DNA of 64,000 bases from Tranzscheliella williamsii (taxonomy: Eukaryota > Basidiomycota > Ustilaginomycetes > Ustilaginales > Ustilaginaceae), in NCBI GenBank assembly GCA_023212725.1, contig JALBYF010000037.1, positions 62,001 to 126,000 of the forward strand, given 5' to 3'. A model generated the notes under the pieces. The model did not search any database. It was not told the DNA's origin and saw nothing but the letters and a program-made list of their open reading frames with translations. Positions 1 to 8,128 of this stretch are shown in pieces (position 1 is the stretch's first letter; each line of letters starts with the position of its first letter). The position numbers were made by a program, and so were the translations under genes.

Positions 1-785
1 TGTGCATGCAAGGAAAAGTCGTCTTGCGACGTCTGAGTGCCGTCGATCTCTGCCAGCTCTGTCGAGTTGAGCGGACCTGGACGCGTGTAACGGACGAGAT
101 GAACGGGAATGGTCTTGACGGCATCGGGGAGGGCACCTGAGTTGGCGCTATAGAGCTTGGCAACGATCTGATAAGTGAGAGAGCTATGCTTGAGGTGGAC
201 ACAGTGAGGTAAGTCTGCGGTAAGTGGAAAAGAGAATGGTAGCGTGGAGGGAGGAGTGGACGGAACGGAGCTGGAACTAGGCAGTCGATGCAAATCCCCG
301 ATGTCCCAGAGAAGGAGAGTGTGCGAGAACAGTTCGACCTCTTCGCGTACAGTTGAAGCAAGGTCGGCATCTAAGGCGCCCTCGATTTTCTCAATCGCTT
401 GAAGCTGAACGGTACAACGAGTGTAGCCCCCCTTGCGCTTGGTCTCTGAATCGAGCTTGATCAGAACGTCGCCTTTGAGCCATGCTTGAAAGCCCTTGAG
501 ACCAAGATAGCCGACTTGGAAGGATGTGGAATCGTTGCGAGGCGCAATGTCGAAGAAGCTCTCGTGGTTTGGCGTACTAGACTGCATGTTACTCGAGGTA
601 GATCCACTAGGGCCAGGCTGCGCTGGCGCGGTGTTCGACTCGGTGTAGGGAGGCAATGCATTTTGGGAAGGACTGTGCTGCAAAGACTCGGACGCTTGGG
701 GTGCTGACGATGTTATGTCCTGAGAATCAAACGAGCTGGGCTGTTCGGTGGGATAGGCGGGTACCTCGTCTTCAGAGAGCGTCAT
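1..785 (-). CDS. Arrestin-domain protein, 5' part only (cut by left edge)
   Basis: An open frame runs on the minus strand from an ATG at 785 to the window edge, giving the first 261 residues. The first ~85 residues are Ser/Thr/Pro/Gln-rich and disordered. From about residue 95 (NDSTSFQVGYLGLKGFQAWL) the sequence looks like an arrestin N-terminal beta-sandwich: a ligand-scaffold start, then a strand ending in IEKIEG, then LLLWDIGD and a FSFPLTADLPHC strand followed by SSLSYQIVAKLYS. Fungal arrestin-like proteins (ART family) link membrane cargo to Rsp5-type ubiquitin ligases or act in pH signalling. Any PY motifs or C-terminal arrestin domain would lie outside the window. The family call is an inference from fold-like patterns. 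No intron is needed in the visible part. Confidence 0.6.
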   Translation of the reverse strand, partial: MTLSEDEVPAYPTEQPSSFDSQDITSSAPQASESLQHSPSQNALPPYTESNTAPAQPGPSGSTSSNMQSSTPNHESFFDIAPRNDSTSFQVGYLGLKGFQAWLKGDVLIKLDSETKRKGGYTRCTVQLQAIEKIEGALDADLASTVREEVELFSHTLLLWDIGDLHRLPSSSSVPSTPPSTLPFSFPLTADLPHCVHLKHSSLTYQIVAKLYSANSGALPDAVKTIPVHLVRYTRPGPLNSTELAEIDGTQTSQDDFSLHA

Positions 786-1452
786 TGTGGCGCTACACAC
801 CGACTGTGGATGCGGCACAAGGGGTTCCTGACGGCGAGTGCTGTCGCTGCGCAATGCGGTAGAGCTTGCCCAGCTTTACAGCACGCCTTGCTTGTGCCTG
901 CTTATGTGGGTGGCGTCCGGCTGGCAGGGCCGGTATTCTGATGTCGGGCGAACGCTTGGCTGCCGCAAGAGATGGATATCGTGCGAATGGAATTCAGTCA
1001 TGCAGGCTCTTCTATACGCACGCTGTGATGGTTAAGAGAGAAGCAACTGCGCTCGCTCAAGCCGCAACCGTAGTCAACCTTAGTGGATATGATGAGATGT
1101 GCTAAGCTAGTCGGTAGGTCGAGCGAAAGCGGAACCGCCAAATGCGAATAAGCTTTCGGGGTTTCGCCAATTCCAGCTAAAACGGAGCGCATCCAACAAG
1201 GCTGTGTGGAGAATTAATATCACAATTCACGTCTCGGATCCCTCCGAGAAGTTGATACGGTGACTTGGTGGTAACAAGCCTTACCTGTGCCTCAAGATCG
1301 ATACGAATTGTTCGTACGGTAACGACCACAGTGAAATAACAATGAGGTGGACCTCGGCGGACTGATAACCAACTAGGGCCAAGTTGAGAACAAGGACGGA
1401 CATTGCGGCGGTATCTAAACACGACGAAATGTAGACAGAAAGGCGATCCGTC
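786..1452. other. Intergenic, no gene seen
   Basis: This 667-nt stretch lies between two minus-strand genes. It should hold the 3' UTR and polyadenylation region of the Mdm35-like gene and the promoter of the arrestin-like gene. Only short unconvincing frames occur, and I see no repeat or RNA gene. Confidence 0.6.
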
Positions 1453-2198
1453 TTACTCCTTAGCTGCCGGGAAAGGGAAAGGAGGGTTGTTCTCGCGGGT
1501 GTCCCCTTTTCTCTGATGATCAAAGGGGAAAGGATTCTCTCTACGAGCGGCTTGAATCAGATCGTCTAACCCACGTTCGGAGACGGCTTTCTGTGGATGT
1601 GCGCCACAGCGAAGCAAGACTGGCTGTCAGCATATTTCGGGCGGGCAACTGGTGGTCCACAACCTACCTTTACACAGGCTTGATAATCCTTGAAAAGGCT
1701 GCCGCAGTCGCGGTCGTATCGCTCCATGATGGCCCTCTTCCGTTGCGCGACCTGCGATTCAGGCAGGGATGTTGCCGATGGTGCTTCTGTACTCGCACCA
1801 TCAGAGAACCAGCTCTTCTTTTTCTTTTTCTCGGTAGCGAGAGACTCTTCCGATGCGGTCGAGGCAAATGCACCCTGCCGTTGCTGTTCCAGAATCTGGT
1901 CATCTCCGATGGCCAAGTAGTCTTTGAACCAGGAGTCAAAGCACGAGTCGTACCGGTGCTTCAACGGCGTACATTCCGGCGACATCGATGAGATTACGCC
2001 GAGGCCGGCTGGACCCCGCGATGTCCATTGCGATAGCTTCTCGGATGGCTGCGGCGACGCTGAAGCCGATGTTGCGGATGTCGATGCCGAATGATCCGAC
2101 GAAGAAGATGAAAGCGAGGAGGATGATGCTTCTGCTTGATCCACCGGCGATGGCTGATTCGACGGTCTGGAGAGAAACATGATCCCGTCGTATGCCAC
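1453..2198 (-). CDS. MDM35: Mdm35/TRIAP1-type twin CX9C protein
   Basis: The two exons are 2198-1668 and 1590-1453 and encode 222 aa. The intron (1667-1591) begins GTAGGT, has a CTGAC branch-like site and ends CCACAG. Splicing changes the C-terminus to CVKKAVSERGLDD followed by an AARREN segment, which matches the Mdm35 tail; reading through the intron does not. The protein carries two CX9C motifs, C76-C86 (CTPLKHRYDSC) and C165-C175 (CGSLFKDYQAC), with the family's DSWFKDYL and LFKDYQACV helices. Mdm35/TRIAP1 proteins live in the mitochondrial intermembrane space, are oxidised by Mia40 and escort Ups/PRELI lipid-transfer proteins. The family is usually about 80 aa. Here a ~75-residue Ser-rich N-terminal extension and a 78-residue spacer between the two motifs (normally under 20) are unusual. 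An ATG at codon 7 is an alternative start. Confidence 0.85.
1591..1667 (-). other. Intron of the Mdm35-like gene
   Basis: This is a 77-nt GT-AG intron in phase 0. Its donor is GTAGGT. A CTGAC branch-like element is followed about 30 nt later by CACAG. Removal restores the conserved Mdm35 C-terminal helix. Confidence 0.8.
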
Positions 2199-2579
2199 CT
2201 AGTACTTCGCGACACGCTGTTATTGAGCAAGCACGGGCGGAGAGGAATCTGTGCTAGCGGAGTACCGGTGTGAGTGGGAGCGTGAGATTATGATATGGAG
2301 AGCTTCTCGCATGTGATTTTGTGGTGGTGGACAGCGCCCAAGCGTTAGCTTTCATTTGCTGCATGAAAGCCGTTGTTAAATCTCGGACCACACTTCTGCG
2401 TCTCACAATGCCGCACACAACACGGTTGGCCAGGTCACGAAGGGCTGACATCGCATAGCAGAAGCGATACTGTGAAGCTTCTACGTTCCATTCGCAGCTA
2501 GTACATTTACATATCAACAAGGAAGCACAGGATCTACGTCGACGAAGACAACGAATGTTCTGAAGGTCAGTGTCATGTG
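2199..2579. other. Upstream region of the Mdm35-like gene
   Basis: This 381-nt stretch is non-coding as far as I can see. It should contain the Mdm35-like promoter and possibly the 3' end of the doubtful small gene to its right. No distinct motif is seen. Confidence 0.4.
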
Positions 2580-3034
2580 TCAGGATAACGCTGACAGTAC
2601 GGTGGCCAACGCAGCAAGGCCGGCAGCAGGAGCCGAATCAGACAGGGAACCATGAGAACCATCATATAGGAGCGAAAGACGTTTAGATGGAATGTGTGTT
2701 CGCATTGAGCTCGAGAGCTCTCGATTTGAACTATGCTTTGTAGTGGTTATAATCCTGTGGTTCCGTCGAGTTTCCCATCTGATCGGGCTAATCCCTTTGC
2801 TGTTGCTGCAGCATACCTGACTGGAATGACTTACAATTGAAAGCTGATAAGCAGAGCGATGAAGCACATGCAGTGGCTTGATGGTGTAGGAGGGAAGAAA
2901 GGAGGAGAGATCGTAAGAATTGTGGACGTGAATGTGAATGCGGCCGCAACGCGCCTGTGAAGTCCTTTTTTTCGTCCTACCTTGATCCGCAGCGATGTGT
3001 TTTGAGATCGCATCCCGATCGACTGCGACTCCAT
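2580..3034 (-). CDS. Candidate small two-exon gene, unknown
   Basis: A possible gene starts at the ATG at 3034 and continues through exon 1 (3034-2981, 18 codons ending TSLRIK). It then has a GTAGGA...TTATCAG intron (2980-2844) and a second exon 2843-2580, giving about 105 aa. The splice is in phase 0 and both frames stay open. The product would be basic and Ser-rich with an Ala/Leu-rich end (AAGLAALATVLSALS). I do not recognise it. It would share a divergent promoter of only ~110 nt with the nicotinamide riboside kinase gene. It may equally be untranslated sequence, so it is a low-confidence call. Confidence 0.25.
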
Positions 3035-3144
3035 CGGGAGATTAGATATCTTTCAGTTGCCCACATGTCGGATGGGTCTTATTGGCCAGGTAAGACAGGA
3101 ACACCATCCCCACACTCCTAGCTCCTTGGCACAGCAAGTCGGTG

Positions 3145-4183
3145 ATGTCTAGCTCTGGATCATCTTTGAAGGCGTCACCGTCCAGCTCCTGCCGCATTGT
3201 GGTTGTCGGTGTAGGTGGGGCAACGTGCTCGGGCAAGACGACCCTCGCCAAGCACCTTCTTCGCATCCTGGACTCGAAGAACACGAGCGCACGAGGCGAC
3301 GCTACGTCGGAGGCACCAAGCGCCAATGGCATACATGATACCTTTATACTCCACCAAGATGATTTTGCTCCGCCGGAAGCGACTCTCCCAGTCGACGAAA
3401 AGTTCGGGGTCTCCGACTGGGATCACCCTCCAACAGCCGTGAGTAGACCGAGCCAACGCCCTCTGCATCGTGCAATGCCACACTGATCTGACGACCTTGC
3501 TCGCTCTTGCAACCATCTAGATCGAATACAATAGGATGCACAACACGATAGAATACATCAAATCGACAGGCTCATTTCCGCCAGGCTTCTCTTCGCACGA
3601 CCACCTCAACTCGCAGCCAGACTGTCCGATATCGGAAGCGGTCTTTACTAAGTGGGCGGACCGTTTCGCAACTCTTTCTTCGTCGCTTCCGCCTGAAGGC
3701 GTGCGGATCATGCTAGCCGATGGATTTTTGCTGTACTATGATCCAGCCGTACGGTCGAGCATGGAGGTCAAGATCTTCCTGCGCACCCCCAAAGAGGTTT
3801 TGAAGCAGAGGCGGGAGCAACGGCCTGGATACGCAACAGCGGAAGGAACGGTCTGGAAGGACCCAGAGGGGTATTTTGACAATATTGTATGGCCTGCGTA
3901 CGAACTGGCACACAAGGACGTCTTCACGGACCAGGATGTGGAAAAGGGGGAGGTCGTCCGGCCTGCGACCGGCGAAGAAGGCAAGAGCGGCGGCCCGGTA
4001 GATAAGCTCATCGTGCTCGACGCCATCAGCCCGACAGAGAGTAGCACGGCTGGTGCGACAGAGAAGCCTGGCGAGAGGAGCGATTTGACACCCTTTTCCC
4101 AAGAGATGACGAAGCTGGTCGATCAGGCTTGCAAGGCGATATGGGAGTATCTGACGTTAGAATTTGACCACCAACAAGGGTGA
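3145..4183 (+). CDS. NRK1: Nicotinamide riboside kinase
   Basis: The two exons are 3145-3438 and 3521-4183, encoding 318 aa. The intron begins GTGAGT and ends CATCTAG, in phase 0. The protein has an N-terminal Walker A P-loop (GGATCSGKTT, residues ~27-36), followed by the HQDDF and WDHP motifs typical of nicotinamide riboside kinases in the uridine-kinase-like superfamily. Later come an LADGFLLY strand and an RTPKEVLKQRREQR LID-like segment. The enzyme phosphorylates nicotinamide riboside to NMN with ATP in the NAD salvage pathway, presumably in the cytosol. Yeast Nrk1 is about 240 aa; the extra length is a Gly/Glu-rich stretch near the C-terminus. The ATG at 3145 is preferred because no in-frame upstream ATG adds conserved sequence. 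Confidence 0.85.
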
Positions 4184-4894
4184 CCTACACCCATTCATCC
4201 TCTTGGATGCATCATCTACCTCTGGCGTGGTCTGTGTGCTAAGCGCATGGTAACCATTGTCCGTCCATCTCTTATGGCGGTTTGTAGCCGTTTCCAGGAC
4301 AGCGTGACGTTGTGATATGCCGGTAGTCACCTTCCCATCGCTGCGGCCTTCAAGCGCTAAACGCTAAGCGGCTGCCAGAAGCGCAAACCAGGACAGAAGC
4401 CATGATTGTGAGATCTTCTGATATGTATGTAGATTTTTCTGATTATTCGATGGACATACGTGACTATCACAAATGCGCATGTGCCTCTGAAACCTCACGT
4501 TGGCTGCTGCGCGTACAAAGTCCAATCATATTCATTTGAGTCGCCATCGGTGCGCTTTTCGGGGCGGTAAGGAAGGATTTAGAATGCGTGCCTTTAGGCA
4601 ATTTTGTGGGCTTCCTCTCGTGCAGATAGCGCGACGATCTGACACGCGACAAAACCAGGTGCGTCGCTGAAGCTGGTAGGCAACGTCAGCCGGTCGTCAG
4701 CCAGTCACGACGCACAGGAGCTTCTCATCCTCGAGACAGTTGGCCACTTCGCCACTAACAGAGTCGACCACAGCACCTACCACCTCGTCGTTTCATCTTC
4801 TAGCTCTCTTCTCATCACCACCAACAGCCGCCAACAGCACCTCCTCCGCTATCTTCTCCTTTGCCTGCTCTAACCCGTGCCACCACCGTCCACC
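4184..4894. other. Intergenic, SAR1 promoter and leader
   Basis: This 711-nt stretch lies between two plus-strand genes. Its last ~150 nt are pyrimidine- and CACC-rich, as expected of a fungal 5' leader, and end in CCACC just before the SAR1 ATG. No coding frame is convincing. Confidence 0.5.
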
Positions 4895-5986
4895 ATGTTC
4901 ATCATCAACTGGTTCTGGGTACGTCTTTGCCCTCATCAGCTGCCGCACACCACGTAGCCGCCGCGCTGCATTGTCCAGTTTTACCAAGCGGTGCCGCTGC
5001 AGCCTCACGGGTCGTTGACGCAGCTGGCCCGTCGTTCGACCTTGGTTACTGACCCGTTCATCCCTTTTCTTATCTCTACGTGCCCTGTGGCTTTGCGTCC
5101 CCGGCCTGCTCTTGCCACCTTCTTTATGATGGCGATCGCACCCAACAGGATATTCTTGCCCAGCTCGGTAGGTACACCTCGTCTCGGCACGTAGTTCCAA
5201 CCGTACAGACCCCAGATCGTGCTGACATCGGCCCCTTATCGTGCACCTTTCAGGCCTGGCACACAAGAACGCCAAGATCCTCTTCTTGGGTCTCGACAAT
5301 GCCGGTAAAACGGTACGTTTCCTGACGTCAACTCATGGTCTATCACCGATGCTAGCGCGATAGCTGACTGCCTCTGTTTGTGTCTCGCACATTCGAATGG
5401 GCTGCAGACTCTCCTGCACATGCTCAAGAATGACCGTCTTGCCACCTTGCAGCCCACTCTCCACCCAAGTAAGTCCTAGCCGTGTGCCACGAGGTTTGCC
5501 TCTATCCCAGAGTGTGCTTACTGACGCCGACCATACTCGCGTCTGCCGCATTGTCGCCGTGTCTGTTTGCATATAACAGCCTCGGAAGAGCTTGCTATCG
5601 GCGCGGTCAAGTTCACCACGTACGATCTGGGAGGCCACCAGCAGGCGCGACGGCTTTGGAAGGACTACTTCCCCGAGGTGGACGGCATTGTATTCCTGGT
5701 GGACACGCAGGACCACGAGCGGTTCGCCGAGGCGCGCGCCGAGCTGGACGCGCTCCTGTCCATTGAGGAGCTCTCCAAGGTGCCCTTCCTGATCCTCGGC
5801 AACAAGATCGACGCGCCCGGCGCCGTCTCCGAGGAGGAGCTGAGGCAGGCCATCGGCCTCTACCAGACCACGGGCAAGGGCAAGGTCCCGCTCAAGGACA
5901 TCCGGCCCATCGAGATCTTTATGTGCTCCGTCGTCATGCGCCAGGGCTACGGCGAGGGCTTCCGCTGGGTCTCCCAGTACATCTAG
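4895..5986 (+). CDS. SAR1: Sar1 GTPase of COPII vesicles
   Basis: The five exons are 4895-4918, 5149-5167, 5254-5312, 5408-5468 and 5580-5986. All introns are GT-AG and the joined product is 189 aa, the family's normal length. It starts [19 protein letters not shown], the amphipathic N-terminal helix that deforms the ER membrane. All GTPase motifs are present: GLDNAGKTT (P-loop), PT in switch [13 protein letters not shown] (switch II) and NKID. It ends GFRWVSQYI as in yeast Sar1. Sar1 recruits Sec23/24 to ER exit sites after activation by Sec12. Exons 1 and 2 are only 24 and 19 nt, so automatic annotation could easily miss the N-terminal helix. Confidence 0.97.
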
Positions 5987-6288
5987 CCGCCCCGCCCGCG
6001 CCGAATGCACCGCCCCGAAACAGCCCCTCGGCCTTCCGGCCCCCGCATCTACATCCTCTTCCCCGCACCCACCCCTTAGCTCTCACGTCTCTTGGCACGA
6101 ATGAATTTTTTCACACATGCTCTGCGGTCGCGCACAGACTTGCCAGACTGGGACAAATCGGATGGAGACGTGGATGGCGTGCGACTGCGTGCGGCGGCAT
6201 GGATGCGGCAGACGAGGCGGCGTATACGGGCGGGGATGCGCGCGGGCGAGGAGCTAAGTATACACTTTTGGGTGCGGCGGGGGGGCGT
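5987..6288. other. Convergent 3' region, SAR1 / eIF4E
   Basis: About 300 nt separates the two stop codons. It should carry both 3' UTRs. No separate gene is seen. Confidence 0.6.
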
Positions 6289-7167
6289 CTATACGACGGT
6301 CTTCTTGCCTTTCTTCTTCTCGGACTCCTTATGCGACTGGAACTCGACGTCCGAGGTGAGGCCAAAGCCGATCTTGGCGTCGAGGTCGTAGCCGAGGACG
6401 TTGACCTTGAACTGCTTGCCCATGTCGAGCAGCTTGGCGGCGAGCTCGTCGGTGTCTTCGGCGCGGCGTGTCCAGATGGCAATGCGGAAAAAATTGGCGC
6501 GCGCCGACATGATAACCCCCGTCACCAGCTCGTCCTCGGGCGACGACGAGGGCGGCGGCGTCCCCTGCGGAAACGGCGCCTCCAGCGTCTCCCCGATGGC
6601 GGCGAGCATGGTGTACAGCCAGAGCCTGTCGATGTGCGGCCGCGTCTTGTCTCGCGGCAGCTGGATCGACCACTTGCCGCCGTTAGTGTTGGCCGGGTCC
6701 TCCCAGGCAGGCTTGATGCCCTGCTTGAAGAGGTAGTAGTTGGCTTTTTGCGGCAGCTCCGAAGGCGGAACAATGTTCTGGTAGAGCCCCCAGAACTCCT
6801 CCACGCTGTCGAGGTCAACAACCTTGTTCATATCGTCGCCCCAGCTGTCCTTGGAGCCTCGTGCGGGTGCCATGCCCTTCTGCGACGGGTTGTCGAACCA
6901 GAGAGTCCACGAGTTGTACAATGGATGCTTGACGTTGAAGTTGGTCGGATCCTGGAACACTGTGCGATACTCGTTGTTGTTGTTGATCTTGTTCTCGGCA
7001 TCCGCGCTGACGGTGGCAGAGTCGGTGGCGGACAACTCTTCCTTGCTAGCATCGGCATTGTCTTCGCCGGATGCGCCGTTGAGAGTCTCTTCGACCGCAG
7101 CATCAAGCGCCGACTTGGAGGCGTCGGCTGGCCTCTTGGGCAGTTCTGAGACGTCGGAGCTAGACAT
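6289..7167 (-). CDS. Translation initiation factor eIF4E
   Basis: A single exon encodes 292 aa. The conserved core begins at HPLYNSWTLWF (residues 81-91). Cap-stacking tryptophans are W109 (KDSW) and W155 with E156 (WED), matching human W56 and W102/E103. W126 in FWGLYQ belongs to the eIF4G-binding face. IAIWTRRAED supplies the third cap-site region. eIF4E binds the m7G cap of mRNA and recruits eIF4G to start translation. The first ~75 residues are an acidic Ser/Ala-rich extension. The C-terminus is Lys-rich (EKKKGKK). The start is the first ATG of the open frame. Confidence 0.95.
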   Translation of the reverse strand: MSSSDVSELPKRPADASKSALDAAVEETLNGASGEDNADASKEELSATDSATVSADAENKINNNNEYRTVFQDPTNFNVKHPLYNSWTLWFDNPSQKGMAPARGSKDSWGDDMNKVVDLDSVEEFWGLYQNIVPPSELPQKANYYLFKQGIKPAWEDPANTNGGKWSIQLPRDKTRPHIDRLWLYTMLAAIGETLEAPFPQGTPPPSSSPEDELVTGVIMSARANFFRIAIWTRRAEDTDELAAKLLDMGKQFKVNVLGYDLDAKIGFGLTSDVEFQSHKESEKKKGKKTVV

Positions 7168-8128
7168 TATGCTTTGGATCGAATGTGATCAGAAGGAGAA
7201 CACAAGTGTACAAATCCGAGCCTTCAGTTTCACGAGTTTCGGTCGTGTTCGAAAAGAGCGTTCTTCCGCGCGCAAGATCAACGGATGAGACGGCGGTAGA
7301 TACTATGCCGCGGAACTGAGACGAAGCGATACTAGGGACAGAACAGTCGAGCCGTATTCGAGAGGTAGACGTGACAGCAAGCGGGAACAGAGGCTGACGG
7401 AGCAATCGAAGGCGTATCGAAGATCCGGTTGTGCGCAAGATGTGCGGTTGCGTCGAGTCCAAGCTTAGGTGGGCGGCACGGGTGGAGAGCGAAAGCCGAT
7501 ACAGAAACGACGGTCGGCGGTGGTGGTGATGACGACGAAGCGAGTCGCGGCGCTTGACGGCGTGAGTACTGAGTTCGCTGACATCGATGTCCTTCGCGCA
7601 GCCCTCTCCCCCTGCAAAAATTCCACCCATGCCTGTATTCTTTCAATTAACAAAGAAATCGGACGCGATCAAAAGCTCCTCTATTTTCCTTACAACGTTA
7701 ACGACGCCCTGAGCCTTTAGCTTTTGAGGTAAGCTATTACGTATGTACGATACCAATTCATTTACTTGAAATCAATAAGGCTACAGAAGCAACGCCGAGA
7801 TATTCAGCGACGTTACCGGAAGAAGATCCGTATGGAAATGTATTAACAATTTGACAGGCTCAGCTGAGCCTGTTAATTAATTTGCCTTGGGTCTGCCTAG
7901 CCCTCATCAGAGTAGTAATTGAAGTTCAGGTGTCATCATCACAGAATCGCGATTGGGCCCTACATCTGTCGACTATACATGCGCCGTTGCGCCGTTGGGG
8001 CTATGTGTGGACGGCGGTATGGCCCCATGAAAGCGCTTTGCGATTGTGTGTGCGGCACTGGAGTGTGGATGCAGAGGGAGAGTGGGCATGCGACGGCCCG
8101 GTAGGGAAGCATTGAGAGCAGCGGACCG
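7168..8128. other. AT-richer intergenic, eIF4E promoter
   Basis: This 961-nt gap lies between two minus-strand genes and is noticeably more AT-rich from about 7640 to 7920 than its surroundings. It holds a perfect 20-bp palindrome (listed separately). No credible coding frame is seen. Confidence 0.55.
7854..7873. repeat. Perfect 20-bp palindrome
   Basis: ACAGGCTCAG is followed immediately by its reverse complement CTGAGCCTGT. It lies in the AT-rich part of the gap, 255 nt beyond the TAF8-like stop and about 690 nt upstream of the eIF4E start. It could be a dyad binding site, a cruciform, or part of a 3' end. Confidence 0.9.

Noticed and set aside
5923..7149. 408-codon plus-strand frame across eIF4E
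   Set aside because: It is the antisense shadow of the eIF4E coding region, which has a clear family match on the minus strand.
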